In this document: piece after piece, positions 12,405 through 21,950 of the stretch
Layout: each line of letters opens with the position of its first letter
How positions within the stretch are numbered: position 1 is the stretch's first letter
Assembly (NCBI RefSeq): GCF_008728515.1
Contig: NC_044996.1
Location: 127,401,595-127,465,594, forward strand
Reading direction: 5' to 3'
Length of the DNA stretch: 64,000 nucleotides
DNA from: Papio anubis
Lineage: Eukaryota; Chordata; Mammalia; Primates; Cercopithecidae
Program-made: the position numbers and the translations under genes
Notes under the pieces: generated by a model
The model's input: the letters and a program-made list of their open reading frames with translations, nothing else
Databases searched by the model: none
What the model was told of the DNA's origin: nothing

Positions 12405-12531
12405 TTTTGGGAGGTGTGTGGTGGTATGGGTCTAGGATCCCAGCTGGAGGAATCACAAGCTCAAGATTTCTGAGCTGTGGTGAGGGACACCAGAAGGGTC
12501 CACACAAAACTGGTCTTCAAAATGGGCATCA
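12405..12531 (+). repeat. Possible degenerate 7SL-like fragment
   Basis: The order 'gtgtggtggtatgggtctag', 'gatcccagctggaggaatca', 'agctcaagatttctgagctg' and 'ggtgagggacac' resembles the 5' domain and start of the S domain of 7SL RNA, with many mismatches. It is immediately followed by a complete Alu. Weak; could be coincidence. Confidence 0.2.
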
Positions 12532-12534
12532 AAG

Positions 12535-12836
12535 CTGGGCGCAGTGGCTCATGCATATAATCCTAGTACTTTGGGAGGCCAAGCCTCCCAAAAAGCCTCA
12601 CTTGAGTCCAGGAGTTTGAGGTCAGAGGGAGAAACATGGTAAAACCCCGTGTCTACAAAAAAAAAAAAAAAAAATACCAAAATTAGTGAGGCATGGTGGT
12701 GATGCTTGTAGTCTCAGCTACTTGGGAGGCTGAGGTGGAGGATCACCTGGGCTTGGGGAGGTCGAGGCTGCAGTGAGCCATGATCATACCACTGCACTCC
12801 AGCCTGAGCAACAGAGCGAGACCTTGTCTCAGTAAA
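12535..12836 (+). mobile_element. AluJ-like, plus strand, with imperfect target duplication
   Basis: Two-armed Alu with an extended mid A-run (about 12657-12674). The flanks 'aaaatgggcatcaaag' and 'aaaagtgggcaccaag' form an imperfect duplication on either side. A small rearrangement ('aagcctcccaaaaagcctca') replaces part of the left arm. Confidence 0.92.
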
Positions 12837-13217
12837 AGTGGGCACCAAGTGGCACAAAGAGGTCCATCACTTCTGGTCAGTGCCTGGAATGCCACCAGAG
12901 CCCCTTGATTTAAAGTGGAGGAGGAACGTGTTGAACGTCATCCGCCCCTAGCATCTCACCATGCATTGGTTCTTCAGTCCCTCCTGAGATTGGTGTAGAA
13001 GATTTGTGCAGAATGAGAGACCAATGAGGGGACCACAAAAGGGGTGGGGACCCCCACGCCACTGAAGTGAGGGGAAGAGAAAGAGGTCCAGGAATTTTGA
13101 GGGCATTGGAGACAAACTGCTGAATCACACTTTTGCCAATGGCAGAAAAACTTGGCTGATTCAGTTTTGCCAAGAGGAGGTCAGGTATGTTATAACTAGG
13201 AAATGTATCAATAGACT
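12837..13217. other. No recognised feature
   Basis: The reverse frame at 12910-13173 has no recognisable domain. No repeat recognised. Confidence 0.35.
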
Positions 13218-13505
13218 TGACATATCCCAGGCACTGTTCTGAGTGTTGTACAAAAAATTACTTATTTAATTCCCTCAGCAACTCTGTGAAATAGATATTC
13301 TTGTTGCAGATTATGAAACTGATCTGCAACAAGATCTGCAAGAAGAGGTTAAGACACTCGCCCAAGGTCACACAGTTACAAATTGAGGCACAGAGATGTT
13401 AGGAAACTTGTCCATGGTCACACAGCTGGTAAGTGGCAGATTCAGTATTTGAATGCAGACTTTGCTGGCAGGGTCTATGTTCCTAACCACTATGCTCTGC
13501 TGCCT
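13218..13505 (-). repeat. MIR, minus strand, with internal partial duplication
   Basis: The MIR core in reverse ('cccaggcactgttctgagtg', 'gaggcacagagatgttagg', 'cacacagctggtaagtggca') ends 'cctaaccactatgctctgct'. The core phrase 'aaggtcacacag' occurs twice (about 13364 and 13415), so the element is either internally duplicated or two MIRs side by side. Confidence 0.8.
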
Positions 13506-14380
13506 CTGCTACCAGCTTTCAGTTTCTTTGCAGACTTGCTGTGAAATGTTTCCTGGTGGGGCTGCTCCTCTCTGCATGACGGTTCACTCTAGAGCCTTGG
13601 TGAAGTCAGAGCAGATCTAAGTATATGTGGTAGCTAAAGGTGCTTTTTCTGCCAGGCCTGGCCCTCACTCCTGGGACGTTGGGTTGCCACAAACGCTGTC
13701 GCTTTCATCCAGCCTGATGAACCAGCCATAACGTTGGGCTTGTTAAAAATGCAGATGATCATGAAGGACTCTGGCCAACTGTTTCCCTCTTTGCCCAAGC
13801 TTCCTGATCATTCCAGGCCTCTGCCCATCACACACCCTCCTTCTTAAATACTATCATCAGTGTCAGGGTCGTTAGGGAGAAAACTGATGAAGAGGAAATG
13901 ATTATAAAAGTTACATCTGCTGTTCAGGCAGCTGTTCTCTTTCCTCATTAGGAGAATCAATCATTTTTCAAACATCATTTTTGTTACTAGGAAAAGACTT
14001 CATTTATTCTAAGACTAAAGAGCAGGAATGAGGGAATTAAATCCCACAGGTCTTTAGCTGGTAGGATTTTTTTTTTTTTAATATTCTGTCCTCACCAATG
14101 ACCTAATTAAGCTTTCAGAGAATGATAAACTCTCTGCTCCTCTGTCTGATTTCCATCTGTGCACGTACAGATCAGGAGTTACTGGCCTCCCTCTCGGCCT
14201 TTGTCTTCCGTCTCGTCTTCATAGATTAAGGCCAGCTTTCTCCTTCTGCAAGGGCTTCTTAGAAATGTGTCTCTGAAACCATACAGCCAAGCCTCAGATG
14301 GTCATGGAGGCACTCTGCCATATTTCTATGGACTCACAGAGGCCAAGGGCAAGAAAATCACCCCTCATAATGATTATGAG
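13506..14380. other. No recognised feature
   Basis: Apparently unique sequence with a short T-run near 14067. No frame or repeat I can support. Confidence 0.4.
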
Positions 14381-14610
14381 CCCTAACCATGGGGGCAGAC
14401 CGCCCAGGTTCAAAAAGCGATTTTACCCCTTACTAGCTATTTGACCTTGGGTACATGACTTAACCTCTCGGTGCCTCGGTATCCTCATCTGTCAAATGGA
14501 GAATACCTGACTCACAAGGTTGTAGTGAGAATTAAGTTAATTAACAGTATATGTAAAGCACTTAATAGTGAGTGCCTGGCACACAGTAAATGCAAAATTA
14601 TGATCATCTC
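14381..14610 (+). repeat. MIR, plus strand
   Basis: Classic MIR text: 'cccttactagctatttgacc', 'ttaacctctcggtgcctcgg', 'ctcatctgtcaaatggagaa', ending 'gtgcctggcacacagtaaat'. A tRNA-derived SINE fossil. Confidence 0.9.
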
Positions 14611-15299
14611 TGCTGCTGCTGCCATTGCTATTTTCTAGTTCACTACCTCTGATGCTTGTGTGCCCTCTTAAACATCTTTCTCTACAAAGCCTCAAGGCTG
14701 GTTCAGCCCCCACATCTGCCTTCTCTATTCCTGCGTCCTGGCTGTTGAGAGCTTTGGGGGAAAATCAAGCAAGCGTGTGGATTGCAAATTCATGGATTGC
14801 AAATGGTCTCCAATCTAAGCCCGCTCCTCAGAGACTCTGTTATGTGTCCCTCCTGGCATCAGTCAGGGTCCAGGCAGAAAGAGCACAGCGGTTGTTTCAC
14901 CAGAAGTGAGCAGGGCATTTGAGGCTAGCTTGCTTAAAGGTGTGTTGGAGGACTAAAAAGGTAGACCCAGGGGATGCTGAGATGCCACAGAGTTAGGAGA
15001 TTTAGGGATCAGTGACTGCCTCTGGGATCTGGGGGAAAAAAGAGAGGAGGTGAGGATTATCAGAAGCTAAAAGCCTGGAGGAGGTACCCTGTAGGTCTCT
15101 AACCCAGATCCCTGAGGACAGGATGCCACCCAGCTCGTGCTGGTATCTCTGAAGAGTCACAATGAGGTTGGTTCTTGGAATGCTGGGGAAACTGCCAAAT
15201 GGGAATGAATTACCACTGGTGGGATAGCGCTCACAGCAACAGGAAATAGACACAAAGCCACAGGGAGCAAACAGGAGGGAGCATCAACCTGTTCTGGGT
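14611..15299. other. Mostly unrecognised; LTR-like phrases 14.85-15.3 kb
   Basis: 'cagtcagggtccaggcagaa' near 14860 and the paragraph to about 15290 recall an old LTR-type repeat in reverse, but I cannot assign a family. The 94-residue frame at 14625-14909 has no domain. Confidence 0.3.
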
Positions 15300-15597
15300 A
15301 CCATAGCCAGACAGATGTTTCTAGAAAGCAAACGTGGCCAGATCACAACTCTTTGTAAAGCCCTCCTGTGATTCTTTATGCATCTTGAGGTGGAGTCTGG
15401 AGCGCAGCTTGGCAGACAGGCCCTCCCTGAGGTGACTGTGACCCTGGCCCACCTGCCAGCACTTTTGCCACATTCAACACTCTCTTCCTTGCCACTCTCA
15501 TGTGCCAGCTCTGTTGAACTTGCATTTTTCCAAATGTTCTGTGCCTCCGTTCCTTCTGGGAAAGCTCTTCTCTATGAAGTCTTTGTTGATCACCCAA
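15300..15597 (+). mobile_element. L2 LINE 3' fragment
   Basis: 'ggccagatcacaactctttg', 'aaagccctcctgtgattc' and the closing 'cttctctatgaagtctttgt' followed by 'tgatcaccc' follow the 3' portion of the L2 consensus (recruited-drug-like phrase 'gaggccttccctgaccaccc' in the consensus). An ancient fragment. Confidence 0.65.
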
Positions 15598-15645
15598 GCA
15601 GGTAGTCCTAACACTGTCTGGCATGGTTGATGTCTCGCTTAAAGG
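15598..15645 (+). repeat. Copy 1 of a 48-bp dispersed direct duplication
   Basis: 'gtcctaacactgtctggcat' and 'tgatgtctcgcttaaaggct' recur at 16772-16820 with only a few substitutions. The flanks of the two copies differ. Confidence 0.85.
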
Positions 15646-16771
15646 CTAGAAGAGCTTTGTTGAAAGCTCTTCTGTATGAAATCTTTGTTGACTGATCCTC
15701 TCCTTGTCCCCTCACTGTAAAGTTGACACACTTCTTTTAGCAGATACTGCTGGCACCCTACCCTCATTTTCTTGGTATTCACCTCTACAGGGAAGGCAGC
15801 GTGCTATGAACAACCATGGCTCCACCTGGGGGCTTTATGTCTGCTCACTAGAGCACATTTGGCCCAAGTAGGGGCCCAACTGTACATGCTAGGGAGTTAA
15901 TGCCCCTTGAGGCAGCCTTCAAACAATGATGAAGAGGGATCTGATGGATCAACACCCCAGCTTTGTACCCCCTAGTGGGGACAACTCTGAGGCTCATTTT
16001 TACAGTGTCTCCCAGAAATTCCCAGGGGGGATTGAAATACCCAGTTGCTTATAGTAGTAGCTAGCTTAAAATGTAGCCCTGACCAACTTTCTTATGTTCC
16101 CTGCCTCAACCACCTGATTTCTTTAACCAGTACTTCCTGGAATCACCTTCCAAATAAACCACTTGCACTCACTCTTGTTGCAGGGCCTGCTTTGGGAGAA
16201 ACCCAAACTAAAACCCTTCTCTCACAGGTCATTACATAGTGCTATAACTATTTATTTAAATGTCCCTGTCACACTCAGCACTCTCAACTCTGCAGGCCAG
16301 GACTTTGTCTCATTTTTCTATGTATCTGCAAATTATAAGATAGTGTGTCCACAAGCCATGCTTATTAACCGAAGAGAGAGATTTGAAAACCAAAGTAGTG
16401 CCATTGTAGTGAATGATGTGTGATGAGCAGGAATAATTGGAGGAGGCTAGCAAGGGGCTTTGAGATTATAATACAGAGTTTTGGGGGTAAGGCTGCTTGG
16501 GCAGCTAAGGAAAGGGAGTAGAATTGCTACTTAACCATTCTGTTTCTTTAGATGAAATTGAAAAGGCAGTAACAGAATTGTAGGCATGCACACACACTTA
16601 AAAATGTGAGGCATAGGAATTTTGCTTCTGACACCATGTCCCCTAAGTCTGGCCCCCAGAGAGGCTGTCACTTCTAATTCAAAGAAGAGATCTCCCCTTT
16701 CCGTGTTCCAAGAGATTTTATGCCCAAGTCACATCATGGTGGCAGCCCTTTCACTGTGAGAAACTCAAAAA
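15646..16771. other. No recognised gene
   Basis: Directly after copy 1, 'gaaagctcttctgtatgaaa' near 15661 partly repeats the L2-like text at 15560. Otherwise apparently unique, with short meaningless frames. Confidence 0.35.
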
Positions 16772-16820
16772 GCAGGCAGTCCTAACACTGTCTGGCATGG
16801 CTGATGTCTCGCTGAAAGGC
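16772..16820 (+). repeat. Copy 2 of the 48-bp dispersed direct duplication
   Basis: 'gtcctaacactgtctggcat' and 'tgatgtctcgctgaaaggcc' match copy 1 about 1.17 kb upstream in the same orientation. Confidence 0.85.
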
Positions 16821-17100
16821 CATCTGCTCGCTATTTAACCAGTACCAATCATGATGGAAATACTCCTTTCCATTGAATTCTTCCTCTGAATGTGACTGAT
16901 CATAAATAAGAGCCCTGCTGCGATGCCCAGGAGTGTCCTGATTCTCTTCTGATTGCCAGTGTTAGAAATAAGATCTTCCACATACCAGAGACATCTCAGC
17001 TTCCTGCCCAGGGAGGCTCTTGTGCAGCCCCAAGGCTGGGTTCTATCATGTAAGTTAGTCTGGTTTATTATAACCAAGCCCAGAAGTTTCTTCCCTTGGG

Positions 17101-17405
17101 TGGGCACTGTGGCCTACCCCTATAATCCCAGTACTTTGGAAGGCAGAGGCAGGAGGATCACTTGAACCCAGGAGTTCAAGACCAATCTGGGCAACATGTT
17201 GAAACCCTCTCTCTACAAAAAATTAAAAAAAAAAATTAGCCAGGTATGATGGTGCATGTCTGTAGTCCCATCTACTCAGGAGGCTGAAGTGGGAGAAACA
17301 CCTGAGCCCAAGGGAGGTTGAGGCTGCAGTGAGCCATGATCACAGTACTGCACTCCAGCCTGAGTGACAGAGCAAGACCCTGTCTCAAAAACAAAGAAAA
17401 AAACC
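17101..17405 (+). mobile_element. AluJ-like, plus strand
   Basis: Two-armed Alu starting 'gggtgggcactgtggcctac' and ending 'caagaccctgtctcaaaaac', with diagnostic old-Alu divergence and an extended mid A-run. Confidence 0.92.
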
Positions 17406-17519
17406 AAACCAGTTTCCTCCCATATGCCCTCCTCCCTGGACAGTTGGAGAGCCTCTAAATCAAGGCATTTCACATCTCCTTCCAAAACTATAGCTACTAG
17501 AGAAGATCTCTAAATTACT

Positions 17520-17715
17520 ATTATTTCATTATCTAACATTTTTGAGTACCTAAAAGGTGCTAGTACCACTTACAAAGCTCTGTGCTAGATATTTTACATG
17601 TAATAGCTCATTCAATCTTCAAAACAGCTCCATAAGGAAGGTACTTGGATTCATATCATGTAACAGCAGGGGAAGCAGAGAGGGTGCCTGACTTGCTTAA
17701 AGGCAATCTTTCCAA
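17520..17715 (-). repeat. MIR-type SINE, minus strand, diverged
   Basis: 'ctctgtgctagatattttac' and 'taatagctcattcaatcttc' match the reverse of a MIR 3' half. The right side fades out. Confidence 0.6.
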
Positions 17716-17854
17716 CCCTCAAGCCTGTGAAATTTATCACAGTATTATACTGACATTATTTAAGACTTCATACAATAGGGTTTTAGTTCTGGAGGGACCA
17801 CAGAGATTCACTGGAATCTGATCACCTTCTGAGGTGCTCTACCTTGGTAATTTA

Positions 17855-18089
17855 AGGCATGGTCTTAGCAGTCAGACTGACCTGAGTAGGAATTTCAGAC
17901 CTTCCACTTGACTAGCTGTGCGATTATAGGCAAGATGCTTAACCTCTTTAAAACTCAGTCTCCCCATCTGTAAAATGGGATAATAAAAGGTGCATTGTGA
18001 GAACAAGGTTTCTGTGAAGCATAAATGAGGTTCTGTATGAAAAGCTCTTAGCCTGTTGCTTGGCAAGTGTCTGTTAAATACTAGCTAGT
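17855..18089 (+). repeat. MIR, plus strand
   Basis: 'gactagctgtgcgattatag', 'cttaacctctttaaaactca' and 'ccatctgtaaaatgggataa' are the MIR core, ending in 'gtctgttaaatac'. Confidence 0.88.
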
Positions 18090-18228
18090 ATTTACACAGC
18101 ACTGGCTACATTCCAGTTACTATTCTAAGTGCTTGTCATGTATTGAGTTTGTTTTAATTTCCACTACTGCCTCATTAAGTAGCTGCTATTAAAATCCTCA
18201 CTTTACAAATGAAGAAACTGAGGCACAT
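18090..18228 (-). repeat. MIR 3' half, minus strand, truncated by L1M
   Basis: 'ttctaagtgcttgtcatgta' to 'gaagaaactgaggcacatg' is a reversed MIR half, head to tail with the preceding plus-strand MIR. It stops abruptly where the L1M begins, so the L1M inserted into it or recombined with it. Confidence 0.8.
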
Positions 18229-20995
18229 GTTAGACACCAAACCACAGATCCAGAAAGCTTCAAGAACACCAAACAGGATAAATACCAAAAGCAACACCTA
18301 GGCATTTCATTTTCAAACTTCCCAAAATCAAACATAAAGAAAAAATCTTGAAAGAAGCCAGAGGGGTGGGCGTGTGGGAGGAACCTTACCTACATAGGAG
18401 AAAAGATAAGAATTACATCTGATTCTCCTCAGAAACCATGCAAGCAATAAAAAAAAGGCATGAAATGTTTAAAGTATTGAGAAAAAAAGTTCACCAAACT
18501 AGAATTCTGTACCCTGTGAAATTATCCTTCATTAATGAAGGAGATATAGACTTTCTCAGAAGCACAGAAATTGAGGGAATTTGTTACTGGTAGGCCTGCC
18601 TTGCAAGAAATGTTAAAAGAAGTTCTTCAGAGAAAAGGGAAATAATACAGGTCAGAAACTTGGACCCACATAAAGAAAGGAAGAATGTTGGAGAAGTAAT
18701 AAGTGAAAATAAAATAAAAATTTTAATTTTTCTTATTCTTAATTGATCTAATAGATAACGGTTTCCTCAAAATAAGAATACCAACAATGTATTCAATTAT
18801 ATACATTTATGTGTGTGTGTTTATACAAGCTATGTATAAGTAAAATGAATAATAACAAAGATACAAGGGGTAAGAGGGAAGAATTAAGATTGTTTTGTTA
18901 TTAGAAGGCACCTGCACTAACGGAGTAGTTCTAAATGTATCTTGCAAACTCTAGGGCAACCAACTAAAAAAAATGTTTTAAGAGGTACAGCAGATATGCT
19001 AATAAAGGAGAGAAAATTGAATCATATAAAATGCTCATTAAAAACCACAAAATACAAAAGAGTGGAAGACAAAAAGGAACAAAGAACAAGGGCAACATCA
19101 CAGCACAAAAAAAATACGTGGGGTAATGTATGTTAATTAGCTCAATTTAGCCATTTCATGATGTGTACATATTTCAAAACAATGTGTTATAAATTATATA
19201 TATACAATTTGTATTTGTCAAATAAATAAATAAGAACAAGGGCAACAAATAGAAAATAGTAATAAATACGGTAAAACTTAATCTGACTGTATCAATAATC
19301 ACTTTGAACATTAATGTTGTAAGTGCACCAATTAAAACACAGAGATAACCAGAGTTGATCCAAAAGGAAGACCCAACTCTATGTTGTCCACAAGAAACAC
19401 ACTTCAAATATAAAGACATAAGTAAATTTAAAATAAAGGGATGGAGAAAGAAACACCATGCTAGCACTAGTCAAAAGAAAACAAGAGTAGCTATATTAAT
19501 TTCAGACAGAGAAAACTTCAGAGCAAAATAAGTTATCAGGGATAAAGAGAGGCATTCAAAATGATAAAGAGGTTGATACTCCAAAAAGACATAACAATTC
19601 TTAATCTGTGTGCACCTAACAACAGAGCGTCAAGATATGTGAGGCAAAAACTGATAAGACAGAAAGGAGAAATAGATAAATCTACTATTATAGTTGAAAT
19701 CTTCAACACCCCTCTTTCAGAAACGGACAGATCCAGCAAGCAGAAAATCGGTAAGGACATAGTTGAATGAAACAACACCATCAATCAACTGGATATAATT
19801 GACATCTGTAAATTACTTTAAGCAACAACAGCAGAGTATGCATTCTTCTCAAGCTCACATGGAACGTGGACCAAAATAGACCACTTTCTGAGGTACAAAA
19901 CATACCTAAACAAATTTAAAAGAATAGAAACCATACAATGTCTGCCCTCGGACCGCAATGGAATTAAACTAGAAATCGATAGGAAAAAATAGCTGAAAAA
20001 TCTCCAAATACTTGGAAATTAGATGACACATTTCTAAATAATACGTGGGTCAAAGAAGAAATCTCAAGAGAATTTTTTTTAATTTGAAGTAAATGAAAAT
20101 AAGAATACAACTTATCAAAATATGTTCAGTACAGAATTCGGCGAAAGCAATATTTAAAAGGAATTTTATAGCATTGAATGCATATGTTAGAAAAAAAGAA
20201 CTAAAATTAATAATCCAAGCTTCCACTTTAGAAAACCAGAAGAGCAAATAAATTCAAAATAAGCAGATGAAAATAAATAATAAAAATTAGAGTAGAAATC
20301 AGTGCAATCAAAAACAGAAAATCAATGAAGAAAATAAACAAAACTAAAAACTGGATTTTTTAAAAAGATCAATAAAATCAATAAGCTTCTAACCTGGCTA
20401 AGAAAAAAAATAGTAGATGCAAGTCACTAATATCAGAAGTGAGAAAGGGGACATTCTTATAGATCTCAATGACATTAAAAGAATAATAAAGGAACATTGT
20501 GAATAACTCCATACTCACAAATTTGATAACCTAGATTAAATGGACCAATTCTTGGAAAAACACAATCTAACAAAACTCACATAAGAAAAAATAGACAATC
20601 TGAATACACCTGTATCTATTACAGAAATCAAATTGATAATTAGTAACCTTCGAAAACCAAAAGCACCGGTCCCAGATGGATTCATCTGTGAATTTTACCA
20701 AACATTTAAGAAAGAAATTGCACCCATCCTCTACAATTTCTTTCAGAATACAGAAGCAGATGGACTACTTCCTGACTCATTCTATGAAGCCAGCATCACC
20801 CTAATACCAAAGCCAGAGAAAGAAACTGAAAAATGTTTATATAGACCAATATCTCTCATAAACATAGATGCAAAAATTCTTGACACAATATTAGCAAATC
20901 AAGTCCAACAATGTATTTAAAAAGTATACATCTCAACCAAATGGGATTTGTCCCCCATATGCAGGGCTGGTTCAACATTTAAAAATTCATCAATG
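18229..20995 (+). mobile_element. L1M LINE, ORF1 end to ORF2 reverse transcriptase
   Basis: From 'ttagacaccaaaccacagat' (ORF1 end) through 'acttggacccacataaagaa', the inter-ORF region and ORF2. The endonuclease part includes 'acccaactctatgttgtcca' and 'atcttcaacacccctctttc'. The start of the reverse transcriptase survives as a 95-residue frame at 20633-20920 with the family's YRPISLINIDAKILD block. Stops and frameshifts elsewhere kill it. A 134-bp L1 3' end is nested at 19098. At 20996 a younger L1 begins in the middle of the 'gctggttcaacatt' segment, and this element does not resume downstream. Confidence 0.92.
19082..19247 (+). mobile_element. 134-bp L1 3'-end insertion with target-site duplication
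   Basis: The repeat 'aagaacaagggcaaca' lies at 19082-19097 and 19232-19247. Between them 'ttaattagctcaatttagcc', 'atatatatacaatttgtatt' and 'tgtcaaataaataaataa' is the last part of an L1 3'UTR with its A-rich tail. It interrupts ORF2-adjacent sequence of the host L1M, which reads through when the insert and one repeat are removed. A severely 5'-truncated retrotransposition event. Confidence 0.88.
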
Positions 20996-21363
20996 TTGGG
21001 GGGCGGAGCAAGATGGCCGAATAGGAACAGCTCCAGTCTCCAGCTCCCAGCGCGAGTGACACAGAAGACAGGTGATTTCTGCATTTTCAACTGAGGTACT
21101 GGGTTCATCTCACTAGGGAGTGCCGGACAATCGGTGCTGGTCAGCTGCTGCAGCCCGACCAGTGAGAGCTGAAGCAGGGCGAGGCATCTCCTCACCTGGG
21201 AAGCGCAAGGGGGAAGGGAATCCCTTTTCCTGGCCAGGGGAACTGAGACACACAACACCTGGAAAATTGGGTAACTCCCACCCCAATACTGCGCTTTACC
21301 AAGGGTCTTAGCAAATGGGCACATCAGGAGATTATATCCCACACCTGGCTGGGAGGGTCCCAC
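20917..21363 (-). other. 148-codon antisense open frame over the L1 5'UTR (ORF0-like)
   Basis: An uninterrupted minus-strand frame spans the first 370 bases of the L1 5'UTR and continues 79 bases into the older L1M to a stop. Its middle carries the block MQKSPVFC...LELFLFGHL, which matches the antisense ORF0 of primate L1s as I remember it. ORF0 itself is about 70 residues, so the upstream part is extra. The frame may be fortuitously open. There is no evidence here that it is translated. Confidence 0.4.
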
Positions 21364-21950
21364 GCCCAGGAAGCCTCCCTCATTGCTAGCACAGCAGTCT
21401 ACGATCTACCAGCAAGGCAGCAGCGAGGCTGGGGGAGGGGCGCCCGCCATTGCTGAGGCTTAAGTAGGAAAACAAAGCCGCTGGGAAGCTCGAACTGGGT
21501 GGAGCTCACAGCAGCTCAAGGAGGCCTGCCAGTCTCTGTATACTCCACCTCTAGGGACAGGGCACAGCTAAACAACAACAACATGCTTGGAAGAGAGCAG
21601 TGGATCTCCCAACATTTTGAGCCCTGCTCAAGTGGCTCCTGATCCTGAGTAGCCTAACTGGAGACATCTGCAGGTGCCAGACCGACCTCACCTAGGTACT
21701 GCACAATGGCTTTAGAGCAAGAATCAGACAGCAGCACTCACTGTTCAGCAATATTCTATCTTCTGCAGCCTCTGCTGCTGATGCCTCGAACAGAGCAGGG
21801 TCTGGAGTGAATCAAGCAATCTCAACGAACCTGCAGCTAGGATCCTGACTGTTAGAAGGAAAGCTAACAAACAGGAAAGGACACCCACATAGAAACCTCA
21901 GTCACGTCACCAGCATCAAAGCCAGAGGCAGATAAAACCTACAAAGATAG
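20996..21950 (+). promoter_or_regulatory. L1 5'UTR (sense and antisense promoter region)
   Basis: Known L1 biology places a sense RNA polymerase II promoter at the start of the 5'UTR and an antisense promoter further in. The head contains 'caagatggccga', which carries the YY1-type core 'aagatggc' seen at primate L1 starts. G+C-rich and still CpG-bearing, unlike neighbouring DNA. Activity is not demonstrated by sequence. Confidence 0.6.

Noticed and set aside
20633..20920. Reverse transcriptase-like frame as a functional gene
   Set aside because: A surviving 95-codon piece of L1M ORF2 with stops and frameshifts on both sides.
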